Both the position numbers and the translations under genes were made by a program. A DNA stretch of 64,000 bases, taken from positions 26,301,501 through 26,365,500 of the forward strand of contig CM072336.1 in NCBI GenBank assembly GCA_036874045.1, given 5' to 3'. Shown here in pieces: positions 1 to 12,306 of this stretch. Below the pieces are notes generated by a model. It was not told the origin of the DNA, ran no database searches, and saw only the letters and a program-made list of their open reading frames with translations. Numbering within the stretch: the stretch's first letter is position 1; each line of letters begins with the position of its first letter. This stretch comes from Cymodocea nodosa. Lineage: Eukaryota > Streptophyta > Magnoliopsida > Alismatales > Cymodoceaceae.

Positions 1-1499
1 TAACTTACAACTATCGTAGGACAATATTCCTTTTATTGCTTTTCACTTAAATGATGCCAATGGATCTTCAGTAACTTCCCTTGATACAATTGAAACTTCA
101 CCGGAGGGTGGGGAAGTGAATCTTGCCCTTAAAGACAAGAGAGCATTTACGGCCAATAGAGATGTATATATAGGAATTGGTAGCTTACTAATGCATGTGT
201 AACAGTTGTTATAATTTTTTTTCTAATAGCTAAAAATTCAGTATATTGTTAGATCTAAGGATCAAAAGGATTGGTACATCATTAAATAAATTAATACACC
301 AGTAAAGAGGTTATTGAATTAGACTCCAAAATTATGCATTCTAAAAGTTTTCTAAATACATGCGTATCTATGTCTTGATGTAAATCCTAATACGAGAGAG
401 CTTGTCATGCATTTACATTTTTACCATATGATATAATAAATTAATAATAGTGCAAGTTCTTATAAAAATGGTAGACTATAATATTTGGAGTCTCTTCTTC
501 ACTTGATCTTAATTTCTTAATGATCTTTTTTGATTTCCACCTTGTTTAATGTTTGCTTCCTCTTCTATTATTTATGTACTGCAATAAACTTGTATATGTA
601 ACGAATTTCATATTTATCATTAATTAAATTTTGCATCATCAAAATCAATTGATAAATATTATCCTAATAATTTCTTCCTTTTTTACGAAGAAAACATTTA
701 ATAAGAATTTAAAATAATGATAAAGAATTCTTATGTAAATCTTATTTCTCTTCTCTTTTTTGTTAGTCAAAGGTACATGTAGTTTTTCCTTTAACGTGGC
801 TTTATTTAGGATTTATTTGTTTACATTGAAAAATTTAGAAACGGAACAAACAAAAAATTCAGAATGATCGAAAATGAAAAGTCTAAAATCTTAGGAAAAA
901 TTGAGATATTTGTGCATGTAAAGGAAAGTCAAAAAAGTTAAAATTCTCAAATCCATTTGTACTTAACGAAATGTTCAAAATTAGATTATTTTTATTTTTA
1001 ATCAAAGTACTTCAACAATTATTAGTTATTTACTTTTTATTTACTATCATTTCTTCACTTTATAATAATTTTATTTTCAAAAAAGTTATTTATTCCATTT
1101 ATTTTTATTATTAATTGTACTTATTTATTAATAATGTTATAAACAATACTTATTGAAATAAGGTTCTCAACATAAATATCAATGCTCAAAATAAAGAGTT
1201 TAAATATCTAGTTGAACATAACATATCACAAATCATTACATTTGAAATGATTTAAAACTAATGTTCTATCTCACATAGTTATTTTATCAATAATGACATA
1301 AACAATACCTATTGAAATAAAGTTTTCAACATAAATATCAATTCTCAAAATACACTTGTTTAAATATCTATTTTAACATAACAACAACATAAATCATTAC
1401 ATATGAAATGATTTAAAACTAACGTCTATCTCACATAGTTGTCTTAGTGTAATTACACATTTTATTTACTATTTATTTCCTTTGTTATTGCATCATTTT
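1..1499. other. AT-rich intergenic DNA, no gene seen
   Basis: I see no open frame with recognisable protein similarity here. The right half carries a two-copy tandem duplication, listed separately. The stretch lies beyond the 3' side of the broken Harbinger transposase at 1500-1890, so it may be the non-coding end of the same old element, but I could not find its terminal inverted repeat. Confidence 0.5.
1122..1440. repeat. Two-copy tandem duplication, period about 159 bp
   Basis: A block containing 'ataaacaatac' at 1139 recurs at 1298, and the matching block end 'tctcacatagtt' falls at 1280 and 1440. The copies differ by scattered substitutions and small indels, so the duplication is not recent. 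Confidence 0.8.
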
Positions 1500-1890
1500 T
1501 AAAGTACTATATATTTGTAAATGTTCCTTTTCAACAACTCCAATATCTTCATTTTCAATATCAAATTCAATTAACTCATCTTGTAAATCTTCTAATAAAT
1601 CCATTCTACCAGCTTTATGTATAAAATTGTAAAATAAAAAATCTTCTCTTGTGTTTCAAATGAATACAACATATACCCTTGTAAGATAGTAAAATGATGT
1701 TTTACAATTTCAAATGTTTGTTCGATCACTGATATTAACTATGAATGTCTATAATTGAATTTCTTCATTATATTTGTTAAAAGTTGATTGCTATTATATT
1801 CAGATAGATGATATCTCACACCTCGATATAGACAAATAAATTCAAATCAATTTGGATAACCAACATCAAGTAACGAAATTGACTTTTCCT
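1500..1890 (-). pseudogene. PIF/Harbinger (ALP1-like) transposase relic
   Basis: Reading the minus strand from about 1885 down gives the C-terminal half of a DDE_Tnp_4 nuclease. In order it shows 'LLDVGYPN', 'YRGVRYHLSEY', 'RHS', 'VIEQTFEIVKHHFTILQGYM', 'YSFETQEKI' and, after a frame change, 'NFIHKAGRMDLLEDLQDELI'. These match the family landmarks (DAGYPN, YRGxRYHL, RHSSLRNVIERxFGVLKxRFPIL, SYSFETQVKI, LHNFI). The frame has two in-frame stops (after GYPN and after RHS) and one frameshift just before the NFI block, so it cannot make transposase. The N-terminal half and the terminal repeats were not found. The family call is firm; the age and exact ends are not. Confidence 0.85.
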
Positions 1891-2007
1891 TAGCTTGTGT
1901 TATCTATAGTAGTCATATCTAATTTGCAACATATATATAAATCATAAATGCAATTAATGAATATGTATAATATCACTTTTCAAAGTCAACAATTGTATAG
2001 ATCATAT

Positions 2008-2055
2008 AAACCATGATTTAACGAATGAAACCATGATTTAATGAATGAAACCATG
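2008..2055. repeat. Short 20-bp tandem repeat
   Basis: Two near-identical 20-bp units, 'aaaccatgatttaacgaatg' and the same with one change, are followed by a partial third unit starting 'aaaccatg'. Confidence 0.8.
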
Positions 2056-2059
2056 TGTA

Positions 2060-5000
2060 TACTTGCAGAAAGAAATAAATGAAACTAAACCATGTATATA
2101 TGTCACTTTCTATTACATCATGTCACAAATTAAACAATCACATGTCAGCTACAAGATAATATCATACATGATCACAAGTGAATGCCAAATGTATCACAAA
2201 ATTACACAAATTCAAAAAAATTAATCATTAATGGTGGTCTCTATTGCTTTTATTTAATATTTTATTATGTCATAAAAATGTTATAATGTTTGTATTTTTT
2301 ATTACTGAAATAAAAAATTCAATCATAAATGTGAATGTAAAACATCTTGAACTTCATGAAAATTCTTTACTACCACTAAAACACAATTTTAGGTGTAAAA
2401 TTATGATCTCTATTGTTAGATCAATCGTTTGTTATTTCAATTAATCAAAGAAGTATCAAATATTTACAAGACCAAACTATTCACAATTCTTGAAGTTGTC
2501 AAGCCTAGTTGTTATATGTGGAAGAGAAGGGCGTATAAGTAGGTCTTTTTGGGGTTGTACTGAGCTTGACCCTTAGAGGAGATACCCCTCAAAGTGTATC
2601 CAAAAGTGTCCAACGACACCCAGTTATTCCACCATTAACTAAGGTAGATTCCATATTATCTTCCTCTCAACTATTCAGAGAAGGTTTCATCTGCAAGGCC
2701 GACAACCGTCTTACCAATTCCTTGTTTTAATCCAAGAAAGGTCACCTAAAAATAAACAAGGAATATTTGCAAGAAAATCTTTCAGCCCATTTCCTCCATG
2801 AAAATTTGCAAGTACATGTTTTCTGGTAGTAGTTCCAAAACGAATACATGTGGATGGAGCACAGTCTAAGAATAAATTTTAACACAAAAACTTGATGAGA
2901 TTAGTTTTTAATGCCACATTGTAGATGCCAAACAAGACAATGTTTTTTCATGAGAATGGTAAATAGATGACTTCTTGATGATACCTGACTGTGTTGTCCA
3001 CTACCAAATACCAAAGGACTATTACATTCGTAAAAGATCACAAGAAGAGCCCAAAGGAAAACAGCAAAGGACATGCGGCAACGAAGATTGGACAAGTGGG
3101 ATGATGATGTCAAGCCACAGAAGTGATATCATGGGACCGACGTTTTCCTCATCCTCCGGTAGATCCCAGTCAAGGGGATCAACAGTTACAGTTGAAAGGG
3201 AAGTCTAGAAGGTAAAAGCATGGCAACATACATACACACTGGCCGATATCGCAACCCAGGAACCACAGAGATGGAGTCCTGAAGTACATTGGTTGATGTA
3301 TTTTGGTTCTCAGATTCAATTCCTCATTTTCCAGAGATCATATTCTAGATAACAAAGTAAAAGGAAGAACAAAATCCAATCGGCAGAAACCCAATAATGT
3401 GAAAGATAATTTACCTACAGTCGAGATGATAGAAATGAGATTGGGCAGACGCACGACAGCTGAGGCAGGCGATGGTGTGGAGCGGGCGCACGCAGCCGAC
3501 GGGCGCTAACCTGGAACTTCCGAGGTTTCAGTTGCGGTCGAGCGTTGAGCATCATCGAGGGGGCGTCCAGGTCTTGGTCGAGGTCGCGTTTGCGTCGACG
3601 GAGCGGTAGCGTCGATGGAGCGGTTGGGTTGTCCGCTAGCGATAACATCGACGGAGTGAAGATCGAAGTCGAGTGGAGGATTTCTCGGGATTCCGAAGGG
3701 GGTGGGTGAGAATCCTGGAATTCCAGTCATTTTATACATATACTAAGGTAACATTTTTCTTAATTTCTTAAGATTTCAGGAGTCACAAATGTATTATAAA
3801 CTTTCTGAATTTTTACTTTTCATTATAACCCCCCCCCCCCCCCTCCCCTTCATTATCATTATTATATGTTAAAAAGAAAAGGAGGGTTATTAGAGAATTA
3901 GGATTTGATGACTCTTCAAAAGAGTAAAATGACAAAATTACCCATTTAACATTTGACCTTTTCCATTAATACACCCTGTGTTAACATAATTAACATTAAG
4001 ATAATATTTATAACGTAATGTTAATTTATATCGTACTTATTAATGTTATAGTTGTTTAACATTTTAAAGTTATACATATTTATAACGTAATTAATATCAA
4101 TATAATATTTATTTAATCATATTATTGTTATTTATGCTTATTTTGTCACCATTTATAATTAAAATTAAACAAATAAAAAAATTCTACTTAAATATATATT
4201 AAGGGTATTTTTAGAAATTTACTCACCTCTATCGAGAATATACTCACATCTTATATCAAACATAGTTCCTAACTTTCAAATACTAAAAATTGAATCTCAA
4301 ACATTATCAAATGCATCCTTAGTATTTCCCTTTAAATAATTATAGCACTTGCAAATATTTATATATATAACTAGTGTTTCATAAATAATTATTACATACA
4401 AGAGATATATCATTCCAACACAAAGATATGTCATAACACACTAACCATAGAAATTAAAACGCACTCACTATATATATATATATATATATATATGTAATTC
4501 AAGTAAAAAACGAGTTTAACACATGGTTCAAATACCGTAAATTTTTTTAACATGTCGTAGAAATTTTCATTTTCCCGTAGTTTACCATATATATAATTTA
4601 ACGAGAGAAAAAAAAAAAAACATCTCTAAGTATCTTCTCATATTTTCATGAAATTCATGCACCAGATTATTGAATTTTTACATGTAATTTACCATGACCT
4701 TGTGTAGTTTCCATTTCAAACTTCATTTATGCTGATTCGACCATTTCTGAGATGATGTCAACAAACATGCCACATCAGAACGGTTAATTTTAAAGTCGAT
4801 TTTAAGGTATTTTTTAAAACAATAAATAAGACTAAAAAATTATAAAAGATGCACAATTCAACCTCTATTAAATATAAATACCACAGACAGTGAAGAAAAG
4901 AATTTCACTCAAGGAAAATAAGAAAGTAAATATCGTAGACAGAAAGATAAAATAGAAGTAAGAAAAATATTAATTGTTATCTTTTTTTTAACAAATTCGT

Positions 5001-5700
5001 CGTCCGGCAACAAAAGGTTGAACTTTTGAAGGTGTTCCTTTGGTTATTGTTATTTTAGGGTTTCGAATAATGAAAATATTTTATTTTGATTGTACTTCTT
5101 CGATAAGTACAACTTCGATATTTCTTACAAGATTTTTTTGACCAAAAGTAAGTAGCATTAGTCATATCATTCAATATTAAAATAATATCCTTAACAAACC
5201 TATCAAGAATTTTATTATTCCTAATAATCTAACAATTGAAAATAAAAGAAAAATATATATATATGTCATACAAAAGATTAACAGCAATATTAACAGATCG
5301 ATCAAGTTGCAATTAACAGCAAAATTGAAAGCATAATCTATAAAGTTTGCATTTAGTAAAATTCTAGCAGGTCTAAATCTCATTTGAAGTAAAACAATCA
5401 AATCAAAGCCTGGAATAAAATGACCTGGAAAAGGTCAGCCAATGTCTTTTCGTTTTCATTTAGCAAGACTAAAAGCCGATTCTAAGGTCATTTACGATTT
5501 TCCTTGAAAATTCTATCGTAGTTACCTAACATTTTTAAAATAAAACAATGTGAAAGAAGTCAATCAATCTAATCCTGAACTCGCAATCTACTAAACTGTG
5601 GACTTTGGTTAAATTAAATTAAAAAAACATTTACTATTATCCAAATCTTTCACTCTCTCTCTCCCGTTACAAAAAATTATCGTTCCCTTATCTTGTAAAT
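2060..5700. other. Intergenic DNA with an orphan GC island
   Basis: No gene can be supported. A GC-rich island at about 3415-3725 stands out from the AT-rich surroundings and contains a short tandem repeat near 3591-3628 built on 'gcgtcgacggagcggt'. Frames across it code on both strands, but none resembles a known protein. Other content: a 15-base C run at 3829-3843, an (AT)n tract at 4469-4493 and several poly-A/T runs. Nothing else is visible. Confidence 0.5.
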
Positions 5701-5823
5701 AAATAAATTCCCACTTCCTTGTCGAAATTTAGGCGGACCCCATGCTCCTTCGAAAAACCACTATATTCTCTCTTATTTACCCTCTTGCCACGCACGGAAT
5801 CCCTAATTGTTTTCCGCTCTTTT

Positions 5824-5833
5824 CCTATAAATT
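5824..5833 (+). promoter_or_regulatory. Probable TATA box of the serine-rich protein gene
   Basis: 'cctataaatt' sits about 120 bp upstream of the ATG at 5954. It would place the transcription start near 5855 and give a leader of about 100 nt that includes a C-rich run at 5881-5892. It also argues against using the upstream ATG at 5742, which lies before the TATA box and in another frame. Confidence 0.55.
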
Positions 5834-5953
5834 CGACCACTGTGGTGAGCTAAGTTTCCCAAACCCGAGAGCCGAAGGCCCCCCCCCTCCCCTTCGGTCC
5901 AAACAAACCCCCCTCCTCCGCCGCCTCTCCGATTACCGGAAACAAATACGAGC

Positions 5954-6733
5954 ATGTCGTGTTCTAGAAACTACAGATCCTGCGGCGGAGAAAGGACCGC
6001 CGCCGGCCGCCTCCACCACAGCCATTACCACTACCCGGCTTCGTCTGCTTCTAACTCCCACTGCTATGCGTCGTCCCCGCCTTCATCTGCCTTTGCTTCC
6101 TCCACCGCTTCCTCCTTCGGCACCGGCCGTCCTTCTCCTTCCACCTCAGTCCACCATCGCCATCGCCACCGCCACCACTCGCTGCAGCAGCAGCACCACC
6201 ACCAGTACGATCATCAACACCACGGCCATGCCCACCACCGCTCATCTTCCCCCACCCGTGTCAATTTCGTTGGTTCCGTCCATCCAGCGTCCACGTCCGT
6301 GCGTTTCTCCATCGATCCACGGTCTATTTCTCCCGGCGGTTCTCTCTGGTCCAACCAGATTCCCCTCCACCGTCAGCATCATCATCACCGCCACCATCAC
6401 CCGCAGCAGAGACGGACGTGCACGTGTTCCCCGACGACCCACCCCGGGTCTTTCCGGTGTTCCCTCCATAAGAACAACGCGGCATACACAAGCGAAGGCG
6501 GTCAGTGTGTTTCCTCGCCAAATCGGCTCAACGAGAGGAGGTCGGTGATGACGAATTCTCTGGTCCGTATTGGGACGGTGGAGGGTGAACTGGTGAAGAG
6601 AGCACTCGCCGCTCTGATCCGGCCTTCCTCCCACCAACAGAGGAGAAAATCTGCCTTCAAACCGAAGCCGAGTCGGCTGTCAATCATGTCTACGGCTAGC
6701 GACAGCGACGATGACGCGATTTCCCTGTGCTGA
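5954..6733 (+). CDS. Plant serine-rich protein-like, histidine-rich, intronless
   Basis: This intact 259-aa frame belongs to the plant-specific 'serine-rich protein-related' family, whose members are small, intronless and of unknown biochemical role. The family signature is clear: 'VRFSIDPRSISPGGSLW' near residue 116, then 'TCTCSPTTHPGSFRCSLHKN' near residue 155, then 'NRLNERRSVMTNSLVRIG' and a C-terminal 'VKRALAALIRPSS' helix. The N-terminal third is low-complexity Ser, His and Gln with long HHRHRH-type runs, well beyond what the core motifs need. Three other long frames overlap it on both strands, but only this one carries the conserved motifs. GC content is far above the flanks, as is common in monocot intronless genes. 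I see no membrane segment or signal peptide. The family call is strong; its function is unknown. Confidence 0.88.
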   Translation: MSCSRNYRSCGGERTAAGRLHHSHYHYPASSASNSHCYASSPPSSAFASSTASSFGTGRPSPSTSVHHRHRHRHHSLQQQHHHQYDHQHHGHAHHRSSSPTRVNFVGSVHPASTSVRFSIDPRSISPGGSLWSNQIPLHRQHHHHRHHHPQQRRTCTCSPTTHPGSFRCSLHKNNAAYTSEGGQCVSSPNRLNERRSVMTNSLVRIGTVEGELVKRALAALIRPSSHQQRRKSAFKPKPSRLSIMSTASDSDDDAISLC

Positions 6734-6757
6734 TCAGGTTCACAGTCACCGTTCCCT

Positions 6758-6781
6758 CCCCCCCCCCCCCCCCCCCCCCCC
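6758..6781. repeat. 24-base C homopolymer after the stop codon
   Basis: An uninterrupted run of 24 C begins 24 bp after the TGA of the serine-rich protein gene, probably in its 3' UTR. The complementary G run could form quadruplexes, and the length is likely to vary between copies or assemblies. Confidence 0.85.
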
Positions 6782-6789
6782 AAACACAC

Positions 6790-9425
6790 ACAAAAAAAAT
6801 ATGTACAGATCAAAAGAAACGAGAAGAACGAGAACTCCAGAAGTCCTTTTTTTACTGGGACTAGCGGAAGGCACCGAAGAAGCAGAATTTCTTGCGTTTT
6901 CTTTCTCACATGGTTACGGTGGAATGCTCTGTACACAAAAAAGTGCTCCTTTATGAACTAGACGAGAACTTTTTCTATTACACATCGTTCCGAGACTCTA
7001 ATCAAATCAATCAGTGAACCAACAACGCCTCTAAAATCGAACTACTTAACAATACGGTCGTGGATTTTGGTCACCTCAGACTAATGATCTTGGCGTTTGG
7101 TGGTTTTGGTTCCATTTGTGCGTGGTGTGTATACTCTGTGCCATTTTCTTGGTTTCATTTACTTGGTTTTGCTTTTTCTTCTCGTCGTTGGTTTGATTTC
7201 GTCTGTTGGTTAATTTTTCTGGTTTCTTCTTCGCAGTTACGCAAGAAGACGTTTCTGTGATGAAAATTGGGTATATCTGGAGGTGATGTGGTATCCATGC
7301 AACGCCATGTCGGCTGGCAGAAACCTCCAACTGACTTTACCCGAAGCTGGATTCTTTATTGGAATAAACGTCAATGGGCCACCGGCTCTTCCGAACCTAT
7401 AACACCCAGGACGAAATTAAATAGTTTGAAAAATTTATATAACCTAGTAATATATACTTTCTTGATATACATAAAACACAAGAGGTGACAAGATTTGGTC
7501 CAGCGGTCTGTGGGAATCGAGGTAGGCTGGCGGCTGGAGATCTGATCTGGGTTTGGACGACGGAGAAGATAAGCATTCTGTGGGGTCAGGATGGAGACGA
7601 GTGAAAGGTGGATATGAATATTTATTTGGTCTGCGTAAATATCAGATTATTATTATTATATAGTTATTTTATAAAAGGGCTTGTTACCTAATGGAGGGTT
7701 TTATTTGAGGTTTCAGAATCGAGTTTTTTTTTTTTTTTTGTATTTTAATTTTGTTTTATTATTGAGCTTTTGATATTTTTTTCCTTTGTTTTTAAAATAA
7801 ATGACTAGGCCCCAGTCATCAGTGCTGAATGAGTCATGGCCATTGATGCTTCCATTCGTACTATATTCATAATCGTGACTTTTCGGTAAAACGACACGCA
7901 CGCCATTCCAAAATGTTTTTTTGTGGTTTTAATGGCATATATTTTGTGAATAAATTAAAAAATACATTTTTTACAAAGTTAAGATATTTACTATGTATCT
8001 TAGTTTTTGATTTTTACAAGGTTTACTTATGATTCAAGCATACGATCTCGTGTGATTACAAAGTTACTTATGATTTTAATATTTTTACAAAATTTCATAT
8101 TTTCTATTCGAGACAGACAATACCCAAAAAAGTTAAAAGTCCAGACACGTATTTTCATTAAGTATATTTGAAAAAATTATTGATCATCATCTCTTTCTTT
8201 AACCGTTTGTTCACTTTTATTATGTCTGGTTGAAAAGTTATAGGCTATTTGTGCATTCTTCGACGAAAAAGATGGTAATACTTGTTGGGTGAGCAATAAA
8301 TAACACGTATGATTTTTCTTTTCACGAATTATAATCAACCTCGTCTCGTGTGTACCCTTTCGTATATCAGCTTTCATTTAATTTATCTTTCCTTGCGTAG
8401 TGTACGCCACGTCAATATCATTGTCGATATCATTTTTCCAACCAATTGTTACATACGCTTGTGCGTGTACGGCACATCTTTTAGCTGTAAATGCTAATGT
8501 TTAACCGTGTCATATCTATCCGACCCAAAATGAATCATACTTGACGTTATTTATGTCGTGCCGTACCCAAAGTCTCAATGCTACAGCCCAAGGTATGGTG
8601 TGTAATTGCGTTGTGTCATGCCAATCCATCGTATTCATACATTCATGCGTGTTATGCATTCGTATCAATTTATGTTATTGCATTATTAATACAATTTAAG
8701 TAAGTTACATTTCAAAGTAATTCATAAGTTTGTCTCTGATTCACTTGGGAAGGGTTTGCCTGGGATGGACCGAGTGGGGCGTCATCGAAGGCAATGAGAA
8801 GTGACGAGGAAAATGGAAGGCAAAATGGTGGACGAATGAAGGTGCTTTAGTTGAATCTCACTCACTTCTCAAGGAACTGAAACTCGTAGCAAAATCAAAC
8901 GACACTAGTGAATAATTGAGAAGACCAAAATGATTAGGGTTGGAAGTAATAGAGGTATGCGATCATGTCAGAAGGTATACGGAATATCACAAATTCGACC
9001 CTCGTGGAACCCTGGATCAGCATCATCTTCCTCACATCTCCTAACATTCTAGAAGGTCAAGCACTTGTAATGGTGCGGACCGAAGTCTGTCGTGTTGTCA
9101 GCGCATTTGTCGCATATTCTGCTTTGCTGCCGGAGTCGAGAAATGGTTTAAAAAAAAAATACAAAACAAAAGCATTCGCATTTTTTGACGATTCTAGGAG
9201 TTACGTCGATGTTGTCTGGCTGTTGTTGCCAATCACCCGTGGGCAGGTGTGGTCTGACTTGGGCTTGTGTTGCTCCGCTTCTCATGCATGGCTACCTCCT
9301 TCCTCCCTTACTCGTTAAGCTCCTCAGGTGCTCGTAAGTCATGGCTCGCCTGCCTCATTATTGTCAGTCAGTTCCTGTATTCAAGGTAAGCCCCAAATCA
9401 CTTTGTTTTCTCCTCAACTATACAT
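6790..9425. other. Intergenic DNA, no gene supported
   Basis: The first few hundred bases may still be 3' UTR or downstream DNA of the serine-rich protein gene. Near 7200-7240 a pyrimidine tract ending 'cttcgcag' looks like a splice acceptor, but I could not attach it to an exon. Mildly GC-richer stretches at 7500-7610 and 8750-9350 have short frames without recognisable products. A poly-T run lies at 7725-7739. Confidence 0.4.
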
Positions 9426-9430
9426 CACAA

Positions 9431-9870
9431 AATAATCCAAGTTATACTTTAATATAATTTATGTTATATTTTAATAAAATTAAGATTATAATTCAATACA
9501 ATGCAGTTTATAGCTTTGATATAATTAAAATTACATTTCAATATGATCTAAGTTACATTTTAGTACAATTCAAGTTATACTTAAATACAATTTACATTAC
9601 ATTTTAATACAATCTACGTTATAAGCTACACTTTAATAAAATCCAAATTAGATTTTGATACAATTCATGTTACAATTTAATAAAATCATAACTATAGTTA
9701 AATCAAATTCAGATTACATTTCAATACAATTCAAGTAAATTTAATACAACTTAGATCAATGTAATTTAAGTCTCATTTTAACACAATCTAGGTTATAATT
9801 AAATATAGTTTAAGCTATAATATGATGTAATCAAGATCAAAGTTTAACACAATTCAAGTTACAATCGTAT
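9431..9870. repeat. Degenerate tandem repeat, 22-nt unit, about 20 copies
   Basis: The sequence can be cut into consecutive units close to 'aagttacattttaatacaat' plus two bases, for example at 9439, 9461 and 9483 and onward. Most units keep a 'tta(c/t)a' block and an 'aatacaat' block about 10 bp apart. Units diverge by several bases each and a few have lost or gained bases. No coding potential is seen. Confidence 0.75.
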
Positions 9871-9889
9871 TCCTATACAGGTTACAATG

Positions 9890-12300
9890 CAATTTGCACC
9901 CATTTTACATTGTGACTTATGTCGTCATTGTGAATGTAAGCAAGAATGTAGCCTGCCAGTAAACTCTCACATCGACGGATGACAGTGCAAGCATCCACAG
10001 AATGTTCCATTGTACACTAACCCAAAAATTAAAAATTATCGGGTTATGCTCATCAACTATCCTGGTCAACGACATTTGTCTTAATTTGAAATTGTAACTA
10101 GAATTGGAATGGTGATCCCAAGTAGAATAGATCTAAACCAATCTATCTTTTTGCCACACCTGCATAAAGGTTATATAGTCAAAAAGAAGTCAAACCAATT
10201 ATACTGATAAATATTAAATTGACATTCGCCAAATAAGTCTAAAAATAAAGTTGTTTCTTGTATTTCAAATAGCCAAAAAGAAAATCAGTAAGAAACGATA
10301 CCAAGTGGGACTTTAAATTTTTGATAAATGATAATTGGTTGGTGCATTAACTTGGTACTTGTAAAAAAAATATTACCAAAGCCAAGTACATTTAATCAAT
10401 AATTTACTTTGTACAAAATATAGATCTAATATTTAATGGACTGACTTCATTTTTAAATTAAGAACAAATTAGTTTACCTAATAAAAAGGAAATTTTGTAA
10501 GACAGAACTAAAATCAAGGTATCTTAAAGCCGAAATGAAAAGAAAACAAAGCGTGTATGTTTGAAAACAGAGAGAAAAACGAAAGAATTAAGCATATTCC
10601 ATTCAAATTAAATAAAATTGTCCTCCAAAAATTTTGAACTTTATGTAGCATCCCTGTTCCTGAAATTTAAACACACAAATGCCATCAACTTAAAAACAAG
10701 TCTGAATTGAATTTCTACATCTACCCATCATTATTTTGTTGGAATAATTTTAACATTTCAACATCTTCAGGAGGTCCCCTATGGCCGCCTCCTCTCACAG
10801 GATATTATTGCAAAAAAGATGGATGGTGGGAAAAGAGAGTATATATGGGAACAGGAATGTTGGCCCTAGGATCCGTCGAATCAAGTTTTGAATGATGGCA
10901 TTCTTGTATGAAAAATTTAGTAACCAATGGTATACATAACTTCTAAATATCTTTAATGCTATTTCCATATTTTTGTTCAATTTAGATAATAAATAGGTAA
11001 TTTTCGTTGCAAAAAGTAAGAGAAACGTCCAAATCAAATCCTTTCTTTAAAAGTGATCCGATGTTGATTCCTTCTCATTCTTCTTCAACTGTATTAAAAA
11101 ATCGAAAGAGAACAATATTTATAATTGGACAGTATTATACGACAGAAAGAAAGTGCAAATTAAAAAAATATCAAGCAATAAAGAAAGTTAAATTATATGC
11201 TGAAAACAATTATCACGTTACCATTAGATTAAATCAACAAGTCCAACGGAGAGTTCCAATGGTTGAGAAAGTATTTCAAAAAATCCTATTGAAATACCCA
11301 AATTAAACAAGCTAGCATTCATTTGTTATTCTTTTTATTACATGCATTTATTTGATTTTCCAAATAAAACATTCAAAATTGTGAAATATTGCAAAGTTTC
11401 TTACGAGGCAAAAGTAAAGGTAACTCGCATGAAAATTTCTAATTTGACCTCCAATCAAGAAATTTTTGTCTTTAGATATAAGAAGAATTTTTTGTTAGTT
11501 CAAAAAAATTCCCTCCATCACCACAAGGGGTAGCAACCATAATTATGGTCCAGTAATGCATTTTTTGGAATTTAAACTCTAAGTTACTGTTACAAAGCCT
11601 AGGTATCTTCTTGTCTGCCACAACCTCACGTACCATATAACTCTTCCCAAACTCCATGGCTATGGGTGCATCAGGGAACATTGTACTAAAAAAACAGCTA
11701 AATTTCTTCAACAGCTGCTACATTGGTAACTCCTACTTATTTGGCAAAGGTTTAAGACTCCATGAGTTTACCTAGAGGTAAAGTTCAGACCAAACGCACC
11801 CCAAACCATAGTTCAACTGCTATGTTTTTCAACGGACTAGAGCAACAATAACCTGGTTCACACAAAAACAAGATAACTAGTGGATAGTGGTTATTAATGC
11901 ATAGGTAAGTTTTTCTTTGGAAGACATGAAAGATAACATTAAATAACATCCACACAATTTTCAATTCATTTGAAAGTTATAAGCTTAAATACAAGGTGAG
12001 ATTTAGTAGACCACCTGGTCCAAGAATGGCAATCGGGTTGGATTATAGTAGATGAACGATATTATGGCTTTCTTTAGATATAGAAGTACCATGAAAATTT
12101 TTGTGAACGAGAAAGCTTCATCAAATTGCCAATAGTTGAGAAAAACAAACACAAAATCTGAAGAATAACCTGAATGCTGGAAAATCCTATAATCTATATG
12201 ACATAAGTCACCAACGAGAAATTGGACTGTTTCCTGGGCCGAACGAAGACTATCGCTGAATTAAATCAAATAAATGGAACACAATAAACGCACATGAAAG
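9890..12300. other. Intergenic DNA, no gene supported
   Basis: A basic 99-codon frame at 11007-11306 (+) is rich in Lys and Arg and lacks a recognisable domain, an ATG start or a promoter. I treat it as chance. Nothing else stands out. Confidence 0.45.
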
Positions 12301-12306
12301 CCTTGT

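Noticed and set aside
5742-6548. 268-codon frame overlapping the serine-rich gene on the same strand
   Set aside because: It starts upstream of the TATA box, has repetitive Pro/Leu/Thr composition from a frame-shifted GC-rich gene, and lacks the conserved motifs found in the 5954 frame.
6242-6936. Minus-strand frames across the serine-rich gene
   Set aside because: They mirror the GC-rich coding strand, one of them translates the poly-C tract as poly-Gly, and none resembles a known protein.
11007-11306. Basic 99-codon frame
   Set aside because: No ATG at its start, no family similarity and AT-biased Lys/Asn content typical of chance frames.
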